A DNA stretch of 64,000 nt from Terebella lapidaria (lineage: Eukaryota; Annelida; Polychaeta; Terebellida; Terebellidae). The DNA is taken from the NCBI GenBank assembly GCA_949152475.1, contig OX424560.1, positions 43,168,719 to 43,232,718 on the forward strand, given 5' to 3'. Below the pieces are notes generated by a model. It made no database searches and was not told where the DNA came from. It saw only the letters and a program-made list of their open reading frames with translations. Below, piece by piece: positions 39,201 to 51,200 of the stretch (within the stretch, counting starts at the first letter, position 1; every line of letters begins with the position of its first letter). Position numbers and translations under genes: made by a program.

Positions 39201-42200
39201 TCATTGAATGATCATGAAATCGCACAGGCTCGATGAGAAAGACCGTCACACGAAACCTATTGTTTTTCAGAATTATCAAATAAATATTAATTAGTTAATG
39301 GACTAACTTATTACGACCTTTAAAATACCTACTTTGACATCTGTGCTCACTCCAATACCCTGTATTATGAAAGTAAATGGCAATGGATTTTTTGTTCAGA
39401 ATAGAGAACTGATGTTTTGGGTGAAAACAGAACAATATTATTGAATAAGTTAACATAAGTTTTACTAGTTAAGTCTATCATTTCCCACAATAAAAATAGT
39501 TAAGATGAGAAACATTTATTATTAAGCTCAACAAGGTAAAAGTTTCGTCCAGTACAAATTTCATGGGTGTAACCAAATAAGTTAAAATTATTTTTACTGG
39601 TTAAGTCTATTATTGACCACAATAAAAATAGTTAAGACAAGATATATTTATTATTGGGCTCAACAAGGTAAAGGTTATGTCCAGTAGAGATTTTGTGGCT
39701 TTAGCCAAATAAGTTAACATTATTTTTGCTAGTTAAGTCTATTATTGACCTCAATATGAATAGTTAAGACGAGAAACATTTATTATTGAGCTCAACAAGG
39801 TAAAGGTTTTGTCCAGTACAGATTTCATGGGTGACCGAAAAAGTTGACATTATTTTTACTAGTTAAGTCTATTATTGGCCACAATAAAAATAGTTAAGAC
39901 AAGAAATATTCATTATTGGGCTCAACAAGGTAAAGGTTCTGTTCAGTAGAGGTTTTATGGCTGTAACCAAATAAGTAAACATTATTTTTGCTAGTTAAGT
40001 CTATTATTTACCTCAGAAAAATAGTTAAGACGGGAAACGCTTATTTTTGAGCTGAACCAGGTAATGGAATTTCACATTCAAATCTAATTCGGAACATATT
40101 TCACGTGAAAATAGACCTTTTTGTGAAAACATTGATCTGGCTCCCATTTTGTCATCTTGAAATGCAGTTTTGGTCAACTTTTAATTTGAATTTCAAATTT
40201 TCAACTTGAAACCAAGTTTGACACATATCATGAGATAAAATATACGTTATGGTGAAAAGTTCGATCTGGCTCCAAATTTGTCATCTTGAAATGCAGTTTT
40301 GGTCAACTTTTAGTTTGAATTTCAACTTGAAACCAAGTTTGGCACATATTGTGAGTTAAAATATAACTTATGACGAAAAGTTCGATCTGGCTCCAATTTC
40401 GTCATCTTGAAATGCAGTTTTGGTCAACTTTTACATTGAATTTCAACTTGAAACCAAGTTTGGCACACATCATGAGTTAAAATATAACCCATGGCGAAAA
40501 GTTCAATCTGGCTCCAATTCCTTCAATTTGAAGTGCAGTTTTGGTCAATTTTTACTCTGAATATCAACTTTGAAACAGGTTTGTCAACTTTTCTGGGTTG
40601 ACATATAACTTCAGGTGGAAAAGTTGATCTGGCTGTAATTTTGTTATTTTGTCAAACATGTCGAAATGGGAATCCATATGCAGTGATTTTGGAGGTGATC
40701 TTGAATTCGACTTTCAATAATCTTGGAAGATCAATGCAGCAATTTTGGTGGAAAACAAAACAGTTGTGGCTTAAGATTTTACATTTCTCTAGTAATCTTT
40801 TTTAGCCCTTGCTCTAGTTTTTCATATTTATCAGTAATATATTTGGGGCAACAGGGATGATGAGGCTACGGGGGATACACCCAAGCGGTCGTAGGCGACC
40901 GGAAATGTCTAGTTCTTGTTGAGATTGTAATGGCCCCAGCATACAGTGAGTTTTGTTGGGATTGTAATGGCCTCAGCTTACACTGAGTCTTGTTGGGATT
41001 GTAATGGCCCCAGCATACAGTGAGTCTTGTTGGGATTGTAATGGCCCCAGCATACAGTGAGTCTTGTTGAGATTGTAATGGCCCCAGCATACAGTGAGTC
41101 TTGTTGAGATTGTAATGGCCCCAGCATACAGTGAGTCTTGTTGAGATTGTAATGGCCCCAGCATACAGTGAGTCTTGTTGGGATTGTTATGGCCCCAGCT
41201 TACAGTGAGTCTTGTTGGGATTGTAATGGCCCCAGCATACAGTGAGTCTTGTTAGGCATCCCGATTGAAAATCGGGAGGCCTTATGTTTTTGTCTGTTTT
41301 TTTTTTTTTTTCTCTTCCGCCGTTCGGTTTCCGGATCATAACTCTTGAACGCCTTAATCTATCTTTCCCAAATTTTCACAGCTCATCCGAAATACTTTGC
41401 TCCTAACCCCTATTGTTTTTCGTCGAGACCCGAAATCCAAGATGGCCGCCAGCGGCCATTTTGGAAAAAAAATCGGGCGATTCCTGTCAATGTCATAATT
41501 TGATTCAGGCAATTTCCAGGGGGAAAAAATTTTTTGGGTGTATTTTTTTTTGGACTTAGAATTTTTCCCTCACCTGCCCCCATGCAGATGTAATACTGTG
41601 ACTGAGCCATGCTACTGTATTCACTGACTGCAGCCTGCATGTCCAGCATGAGGCTAGGCTCTGCCCTCTCAGCCAGTGCAGTATATGAGAGCCCTGCTCA
41701 GTAATGCCTGTGATAAGGCAATACCCCCCCCCCCTCTCCCTCCCCCACCTCCACTATCAGCCAGTCTAATCTGCATATGAATGTAGCAATGTATCAGTGA
41801 CTTGTATGCACTGCCCCTCTTCCCCCCCCCCCCTCTCCTGTCCCCTCACCCCAGTTTACTATACTAACACCAACAAGTTGGAACAATGCCCTCCTTCCCT
41901 TTCTAAAGAAAACAATAGGTGGTTATATAATGATGACCCAAACTGAAGATAACAGCTTTGAAGGTCTGCCTGGGCCTTGCTTGCCGGTCAATTGTTCATT
42001 GTATTCAGTTAAAACAGCACTGTGTTTATCTGGATGAAACTACATGCATTGTTTTGTTTTCTAGCTGTATTTCACATGCAGTGACCAAATTATCATTGTT
42101 TTACTTAGTCAGAACCCAGAATAATTTCCTTTTTGCTTGTATTATGAATGTCTGTCATGTCTGTACATTCAATACCTATTGAGATTAAAACAAATATCTG

Positions 42201-45200
42201 ATGGACATTTGTCTAGTGAGCAACTGCTATAATTTGAACTCTCACTCCCACCTGTGTTCAATAATCCTGGTATATGTATTATAATAACAGTCAAGTTTCA
42301 CCATTAGAAAAGAAAAGAAAAATTGGGGGATGCCACAAAGCCTATAGGCTTTTATGTCTAGTTGGGATTGTAATGGCCCCAGCATACAGTGAGTTTTGTT
42401 GGGATTGTAATGGCCCCAACATACAGTGAGTCTTGTCGGGATTGTAATGGCTCCAGCATACAGTTATTCTTGTTGGGATTGTAATGGCCCTAGCACACAG
42501 TGAGTCTTGTTGGGATTGTAATGGCCCCAGCATACAGTGAGTATTGTTGGGATTGTAATGGCCCCAGCATACAGTGAGTATTGTTGGGATTGTAATGGCC
42601 CCAGCATACAGTGAGTCTTTTTGGGATTGTAATGGCCCCAGCATACAGTGAGTCTTGTTGGGATTGTAATGGCCCCAGCATACAGTGAGTCTTGTTGGGA
42701 TTGTAATGGCCCCAGCATACAGTGAGTCTTGTTGGGATTGTAATGGCCCCAGCATACAGTGGGTCTTGTTGGGATTGTAATGGCCCCAGCATACAGTAAG
42801 TCTTGTTGAGATTGTAATGGCCCCAGCATACAGTGAGTCTTGTTGGGATTGTAATGGCCCCAGCATACAGTGAGTCTTGTTGGGATTGTAATGGCCCCAG
42901 CATACAGTGAGTCTTGTTGAGATTGTAATGGCCCCAGCATACAGTGAGTCTTGTTGAGATTGTAATGGCCCCAGCTTACAGTGAGTCTTGTTGGGATTGT
43001 AATGGCCCCAGCATACAGTGAGTCTTGTTGGGATTGTATTGGCCCCAGCATACAGTGAGTCTTGTTGGGATTGTAATGGCCCCAGCATACAGTGAGTCTT
43101 GTTGAGATTGTAATGGCCCTAGCATACAGTGAGTCTTGTTGAGATTGTAATGGCCCCAGCATACAGTGAGTCTTGTTGAGATTGTAATGGCCCCAGCATA
43201 CAGTGAGTCTTGTTGGGATTGTAATGGCCCTAGCATACAGTGAGTCTTGTTGGGATTGTAATGGCCCTAGCATACAGTGAGTCTTGTTGGGATTGTAATG
43301 GCCCCAGCATACAGTGAGTCTTGTTGAGATTGTAATGGCCCCAGCATACAGTAAGTCTTGTTGAGATTGTAATGGCCCCAGCATACAGTTATTCTTGTTG
43401 AGATTGTAATGGTTCCAGCATACAGTGAGTCTTGTTGGGATTGTAATGGCCCCAGCATACAGTGAGTCTTGTTGGGATTGTAATGGCCTCAGCTTACGGT
43501 GAGTCTTGTTGGGATTGTAATGGCCCCAGCATACAGTGAGTCTTGTTGGGATTGTAATGGCCCCAGCATACAGTAAGTCTTGTTGAGATTGTAATGGCCC
43601 CAGCATACAGTGAGTCTTGTTGGGATTGTAATGGCCCCAGCATACAGTGAGTCTTGTTGGGATTGTAATGGCCTCAGCTTACACTGAGTCTTGTTGGGAT
43701 TGTAATGGCCCCAGCTTACACTGAGTCTTGTTGGGATTGTAATGGCCCCAGCATACAGTGAGTCTTGTTGGGATTGTAATGGCCCCAGCATACAGTGAGT
43801 CTTGTTGAGATTGTAATGGCCCCAGCATACAGTGAGTCTTGTTGAGATTGTAATGGCCCCAGCATAATTTCGTAGTGTTCTTTCTTCTAAATGATGACAA
43901 CTCTTTCCAGTTCTGACACGTCCTTTATTACTCGTAATTCGTCGTTATAAATTAACACAATTCAAACATGATGGTACTTGGCCGATGGACGCCAACTCTC
44001 TCCTTGAAATACAAATTTTTGACCGCCAACGCGGGTTTACATGAATATTCATTACCTTTAATTGTTCAGGATCCAATCCTGACTCAGGAAGACATATCCC
44101 CTTTCAGATTCATGAATAAAGTTTGAATACAACCAATGATCGTCATTGTTTTGTGGGCTGATACTACATGAATTACAAAGTTTGGCGCGTCGGTCGTTTT
44201 GACACTTGACATCTCTCAGTTACATTTACTTACAAGAATTAATCCGATGTACATGAACAAATACACAAGTTATTAAATTGTTCTTAATCTTCAAATCACT
44301 TGTATACAATAATTATAATTTTTTTGATCTATGATAATTGCCCTTCGTTTAATTTTTGAATCTCCTGATTCAATTCTGATGACAACACACAGAATCTGGA
44401 ATTTTATGTTATATTTTCTAAACTACTTCTACTTTGTACTTTCATCATTCACATCCATGCTCAGATCTATGATAATACATATGATTGTTACAACTATGAC
44501 ACTTGCATGGAAACTTGATTCTTGGTACATGTACCAAAACATTTTACTACTCAATCGGGTATTTCAGCTATGTAGATATAGCTACCCATTTCATAGCACC
44601 ATCGTATGACATTGCACACTTCAATGTCGGAAACACCAGTCCGTTCTTGGACTTCACTCCCATAACTCCATATATAAGCATGTAAACATTTCATGTTTGT
44701 CACCAATAAAACAGTAGTACGAGTACAAGTTGGATGACATGAGACATTCGAAAGTATGAGTTGCTCATTATGACAAAATACAGTCAAGTTTGTCAGATTA
44801 CACCTGAAGATACAAGATTGTACAGAGAGAGAAAAATTTTAGTGAATTTTGATGCGCTGCCTAAACTGACATATTTACAATACAAACTGAACATTCAGAC
44901 ATAACCTGTCATAGGATAAGTTCTAGAAACAGACCTATGCTGATACTTTGGTACTGTACAATGTACAAAAAGTGGCAACGATGACAGCAGAATACAAGGT
45001 ATCGCACATTTCAAACAATCTCACATGAATGATTACAATTATTCAGCTCAACCTGAATATTATTGGGAACTACATGTCCTTTCGCCGTTTACGGCTTTTC
45101 CCTTTCTGGGTTTTCGTGACATGGAATTTGCGTATAACTTCTTCTGGAAGGTCTACGTCACGTTTCCACTCCGTTTTGGGTGTATCGACATACTTGGTTC

Positions 45201-48200
45201 TGTACCACTTGTGACCGTCATAGTTCTTGCATTCACAAAGCCTTTGGATTTCACGCTCTCGCTGTTGATCTTGTGTGTTGGTCACTTCGTCATCATCGGA
45301 AGACACAGTGGCATCATTAGGTGTGCTTGTGCCTTCTGTCTCTTCGTCATTTTCTTGCCGATCCTCTGTGGTTGGAGGTTGGATCTTTCTGCATGCCGCA
45401 TTGTTGGGGTCTTTGTACATTGTCATACGGTCGGCATTGACCCTTGCTTTCAGTTGCTGGTGCGATGTACAGTCCCGCAACAAGTAAGTGTCATTTTCAG
45501 CAACATCTGTGATGTAGTATGGGCCTGTGTTCTTGGGTTGCAACTTTGGGTTTAGACCGATGGTTTTGTTCATACGGCTCAGAACAACCAAATCTCCCAG
45601 ATCGTAAGTTGGCTTTTTCGCCTTCTTGTCATGTTGTTGCTTGTTTCTTGCTTGTGCTTCGGCGATATTTTCTTTTGCGATTTCTCGTGTGATGTCAAAC
45701 TGCTCAGTGATATGCTGAAGATGGTCCAGGACACTCTGGCCTAGGGCTAGATTTGGCACAAGGGCTGTGTCTAGTGGCAAGCGCATTTCCTCACCCAACA
45801 GGATCTTATAGGGGCTAAACAATGTCGAGTTCGTTGATGGAGTTGCTCGCATTGCAGCCATCACCGAAGGCAGAATGTCTGGCCAATTCTGTTGGTTCTT
45901 ATCCACATACATTCTCAGGGTCTGGGCGAGAGTTGCCATTCTTCTCTCTGCTGTGGCATTCGTCTGTGGGTGGTAACTGGATGTAGCGAGTTTAGTGATC
46001 TGGAAAATCTTGCACAGTTCTCTGACGATGGTGGAGAGAAAGTTGGTCCCTCTGTCGCTCAACAATGAGTACGGAGCTCCCCATCGGCAGATGATTTCAT
46101 CATACAACACTCGGGCTATCTCCGATCCCTTCAGAGTCTTGATCGGGAATGCCTCCGGCCACTTGGAAAACGCATCTACCACCAGCAAGACGTACTTGTA
46201 CCCTCTGACCTCCGGAAGGGGTCCGAAGAGGTCTACATGGATCCGCTGGAAGATGCCATCGCTGTGTAGTGGTTTCAGGGGTGCCTTGGTCTTGTGGGAC
46301 TTGTTCTTGTTCATCTGACAGCTCCGACATGATGACACGTACTGCTTAATCTCGGCATACATTTTCTTCCAGAAATATTTCAGCCTTATTAGGTGATAAG
46401 TCCGGTCGAAACCTTGGTGTCCTGCCAGAAGGCTGTCGTGATATGACCGCATCACATCGTCTTTCAGTGCTTCTGGTACAACGAGCTGTTTGATGACCCG
46501 GTTGGTTCGTGTACCTTTCCCGCGGGGATAATAAAGGTGGTACAGGAGGTGATCGTCAGGGTCCAGCACATAGTCGTTGCTCTCCAGGATCAGTCTCCGT
46601 GCTTGGTCGTTTGTGACACCTTGTGGGAGGTCCCCGGAGTCGAGATACTCTATAATTTCCCCCAGATCTGGGTCTTGTTCCTGATGGTCTCGAACAGATC
46701 CTTGGTCCACACTGAGTACGGATGCCAGGTGTCGCGCCGAGTTCAACTGGACATATCTGTGGTCGGCTTCTTCTGGCCTGACTTCTGCTTCAGACGTGAG
46801 GGTCGCAACAATGGTGTTTACTTCCTGTACCGGCAGCAGCAAACTCGGAGCAGGGGTGTCGGTTGGTGGGTACTCCCTCCTGCTCAAGGCATCGGCATTC
46901 AGATTTTTCACGCCTCTCTTGAACTTCACTGTGAAATCGTATTGTTGCAAGAACAATGACCAACGACACAGACGTCCTGAGTCTAGCTTTACGTTCTTAA
47001 TGAACTGTAATGCTGCATGATCTGTTATGATTGTAAAGTGCTTGTCGGCCAGGTACACATGGTATTCTCGGACACCTTCTACTACTGCCAGTCCTTCCAG
47101 TTGAGTGATATGCCACTTCTTCTCCGAGTTCCTGAGGGCTCTACCTCCGTATGCGATGACGACTTCTCGGCCGTTCTGTTTTTGGCCTAGGATGTAGCCT
47201 ATGGCTTCGGTGCTCGCGTCGCAATACAGGATAAACTCGGATTCAAAGTCTGGAAGAGCTAGGACAGGCGGGCTCGAAAGGGTTGACTTCAGGGTCTCGA
47301 AGGCTTTATCGCAGGCGTCGTCCCAGTCGAAATTGACTCCCTTCTTGAGAAGGTTGTACAGTGGGGCTGCAATATTTGCGAAACCTCTGCAAAATCGCCT
47401 GTAGTAGGTACAAAGACCGAGGAATGATCTCAGCTGTGTTAGGGTCTTCGGTTGCGGAAACGTCTCGACTGCTCTCGTCTTGGCAGGATCTGTGGAAATA
47501 CCCTCTTGTGACAGCACATGGCCCAGGAATAATACACGCTTCCTTGCAAAGTTGCATTTCTGGGGTTTCAACTTCAAGTTTGCTTGTCGCAGAGTGGAAA
47601 AGATCTTCTCCAGGTGTTGCAGGTGGTCGTCCAGGTTGTTGGAGTACACCAGGATGTCGTCGGCGTATACAATTGAGTAGACATACAACATGTCTCGTAG
47701 TACTCTAGCCATGACAGCGCTGAATACCGAAGGACTTTGGGAGAGACCGTACGGTAGACGTGTGTATTGGTAGACGCCGTGGTGTGTCACAAAGCCTGTT
47801 TTGTGTTTTGTCGCTGGGTCAAGCTGGATCTGCAGGAAAGCTTGTGACAGATCAATCGTGGAGAAGACAGATGGCTTGTTCTTCCCAAGGGCATCAACCA
47901 CATCATTGTGTCGGGGCAGAGGAAAGTAGATCGGCTTTATGACTTTGTTGAGGGCCCTGTAGTCGATTGCCATTCTCCAGGTGCCATTCGACTTCTTTGC
48001 CAAAACTACTGGCGAGAGCCAATCACTAGTTGACCTTTCGATGATTCCCGCTCTCAACAGGTTGTCCACTTGTCTCTCTATCTCAGCCTTTTGAGCCGGT
48101 GAGGTCCGGTAGAATCTGGACTTGACGGGGGGACTGTCACCAGTGTCGATATGGTGTTGATGGTCTTCATATTTGCCAACGTCCAGTTCATCCTTGGAGA

Positions 48201-51200
48201 AGACATCTGCGTTCTTTCCCACGATCTCTAGAATCTTGTTCTGGTCTTCTGCGGTCAGGTCTGGTAGATCTATGGACAGCTGCTTTGCTTTGTCGATGTA
48301 TCGCTGACGCTCTTCAGTAGGTGTCATACTAGGGTCAGACATCTTGGCTTCTGTACACTTCTCTTCGTATGCCAGGAGCACGTCGACATGCTGTGTACTG
48401 TGTGATGTTCTGGGTGGCGTCTGCTTCGATGGTACAAACTCAGGAGCCAGTGGGTTCAATGTTGCTGTGTTGTTTTTGTCACCATCTGATCTGATGTGGG
48501 AGGGCATGTCTGACATATGAATTAGATCTGTGTCACCCGTTATGCGTGTAAATGTACCCACAATGGCCTGACTTGGGATTACTGTGTCAGTCGGCATTGG
48601 ATTTAACAACCGGTAACAACATTTACCATTCTGTGGCCTTACAGCACATCTGGGGCCAGTGACCTGCAGGTTTTTCTGCACAGACATTGTTGGCTCAATA
48701 ATACCATCTTCATCAATACATACATGCACACTTTTTCGTTTTGAGATGGCAACAGGCAACAAAATTTCACCATGACCTGGTACAATTACATCACCAACTG
48801 TTTTCACAAAGCACACTTCATTTGATGTATTGCCGTTTTCTAGGCCAACTGTCACCATACCTTTCTGTAGTGATACAATATTGTCAATAAAATTCCAGTT
48901 TGCTTGCTGGTCTCTGAGAAAATTTTCTCCCAGAATTACACCTGCAATTTTACTCTCATTATTTGGCAGTACAACAAACACTTGCCATAATTTCAGATCA
49001 CCAACCTTGATCGGTAGTGCCACTTCACCAATAACATTCACCATATGTCCACCTACACCAACGATAGATTTCACATTTGACGGTGTGATTGTAAACCTCT
49101 GGCAGTGACAGCTTTTATATGTTTGGTGTGAAATACACGATACTGAGGCACCAGTATCCAGTAGTGCCGAGACACTGCTACCATTTAGTGAACATCTTAA
49201 GCGATTGAATTTATGTACATTTGTGTCTATTGACACTGACACACGAACATCATCTTTTGCATTATTTTCATCATTTTCAGCATTGATATTTACATATTTA
49301 CAGTCATTCATCTGTTCTTGCGGTCGGTGCTGTGACTTGGCCTGCTGTTTATTCGGCCGCGGCCGCTGCGGCCTGCCCACAGGGACAGGCGAATGTCCCT
49401 ATGTCGTCGTGTTCGGCCTACGCGAAAAGCAGGCGGCCTTGAAGTGGTTCCTTCCCCCGCAGCGGAAGCACGTTTTACCATCGGCGGGGCAGCTTGCTCC
49501 GTCGGCGTGGTCATAGCTGCAACGCGTGCACCTTTTACCGGCGTTCGGGGACGGTTCTCGCTGGCGCTTTCTCGGCCCGTCAGATGAATCTCGTTGTCGC
49601 TTTTGGTGCGATTTGTTGTGGCCCCTTCTCACCTCCTTGGTCAGCGCAACGACCTGCTCTTTTAGGCTCGCCAGCTCGCTTTGTGGTTGGTCGTTGCTTG
49701 TGGCGGCGACGGTGGCGACCTCGGTGGTGTGTGTCGACTCGACCCCTTCGACTAAGATGGCGTATTTGTGCAGGTCTTCAAACGTGTCGAAGCTTTGCAG
49801 TAGGACCTGCTTCCTGATGGCTGGAAGCAGTCCTTGCAGCGCAATGTCAATTTTATACTCGTCCGGTTTTCCAATGAGTGTGCATTCAGTCTGGATCACT
49901 TGCAGATATTGTTCTACGGACTCGCCTTTTTGTTGTTTTCGCTGCATGAGTGCTTGTACCTTGGCCAGTTTCTGTTGCTTGTTAAGCATGTGGTGGGCCA
50001 GGAAGGCGGAGGACAGCACTTGCCAGGTCTGTTTGCACTCTGGTGCCAGGCTGTGGAACCAGTCTAGGGTTGTTGGGTTCAGGTAAAACTGAAGCGATTT
50101 CAACTTTGTTACCTCGTTCCACCCCTTGATGTCGGCAAACGTGTCATACATTGACAGCCAGTTTTCCGGGTTGTCACATTTTTCAAACATTTTATGTTTG
50201 ATGGTCGACTCACGTTGGGTGTTGATTGAGTTGGTTAGCGAGACCAACACGGATGACAGATCCGCGTGGTCGCTCTTGTTGTTGTTTATGTTCTCGTCGC
50301 CCATTTCCGCTTCTGATTGGTTAGAAGTTGGGAGTGAGGCCGTGACGTCGGCGGGCGGCTGTTGCTCTTGTTGAACTGCAGCTGGAGTCGACTTCTGTCC
50401 TCTCTTCGAACCGCTTCTGGTTAGCATTTCTATACACTTGTAGGAGAGATTTATGTCTGTGCTGTAATCCTTTTCAATTTTTCTATAGTCAATTGTTTCT
50501 GCGAGTTCTTGACTTCTTGTTGCAGTTGTTTTGTTTGATTTTTTTCGTGTCAGCTTCAATTATCCACGGAGGGTGGCGAACGGAACAGCCGTGCAATGCA
50601 GACCCGTGGCGGTGATTATCACCAATAATGGTCCCGAGATTTATGGCGGCGATATCCGATTTCGTGGTCGTATAAATGTTCTTCTCTTTGCGGTCGCTTT
50701 GCGGAGAGGTCTTGGGCGGGATCGTTGGAATTCCTCCACCAAATTTCGTAGTGTTCTTTCTTCTAAATGATGACAACTCTTTCCAGTTCTGACACGTCCT
50801 TTATTACTCGTAATTCGTCGTTATAAATTAACACAATTCAAACATGATGGTACTTGGCCGATGGACGCCAACTCTCTCCTTGAAATACAAATTTTTGACC
50901 GCCAACGCGGGCTTACATGAATATTCATTACCTTTAATTGTTCAGGATCCAATCCTGACTCAGGAAGACATATCCCCTTTCAGATTCATGAATAAAGTTT
51001 GAATACAACCAATGATCGTCATTGTTTTGTGGGCTGATACTACATGAATTACAAAGTTTGGCGCGTCGGTCGTTTTGACACTTGACATCTCTCAGTTACA
51101 TTTACTTACAAGAATTAATCCGATGTACATGAACAAATACACAAGTTATTAAATTGTTCTTAATCTTCAAATCACTTGTATACAATAATTATAATTTTTT

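Noticed and set aside
37572-43606. Minus-strand open frames of 351 and 380 codons
   Set aside because: They are read through the 37-bp minisatellite, repeat a 37-residue word, and have no domain or splice support.
42362-43866. CRISPR-like 37-bp direct repeats
   Set aside because: The repeats are head-to-tail with no spacers, in a metazoan intron, and match an exon-intron junction.
45025-50086. Plus-strand frames across the gypsy body
   Set aside because: They are shadows of gag and pol, which have clear motifs on the minus strand.
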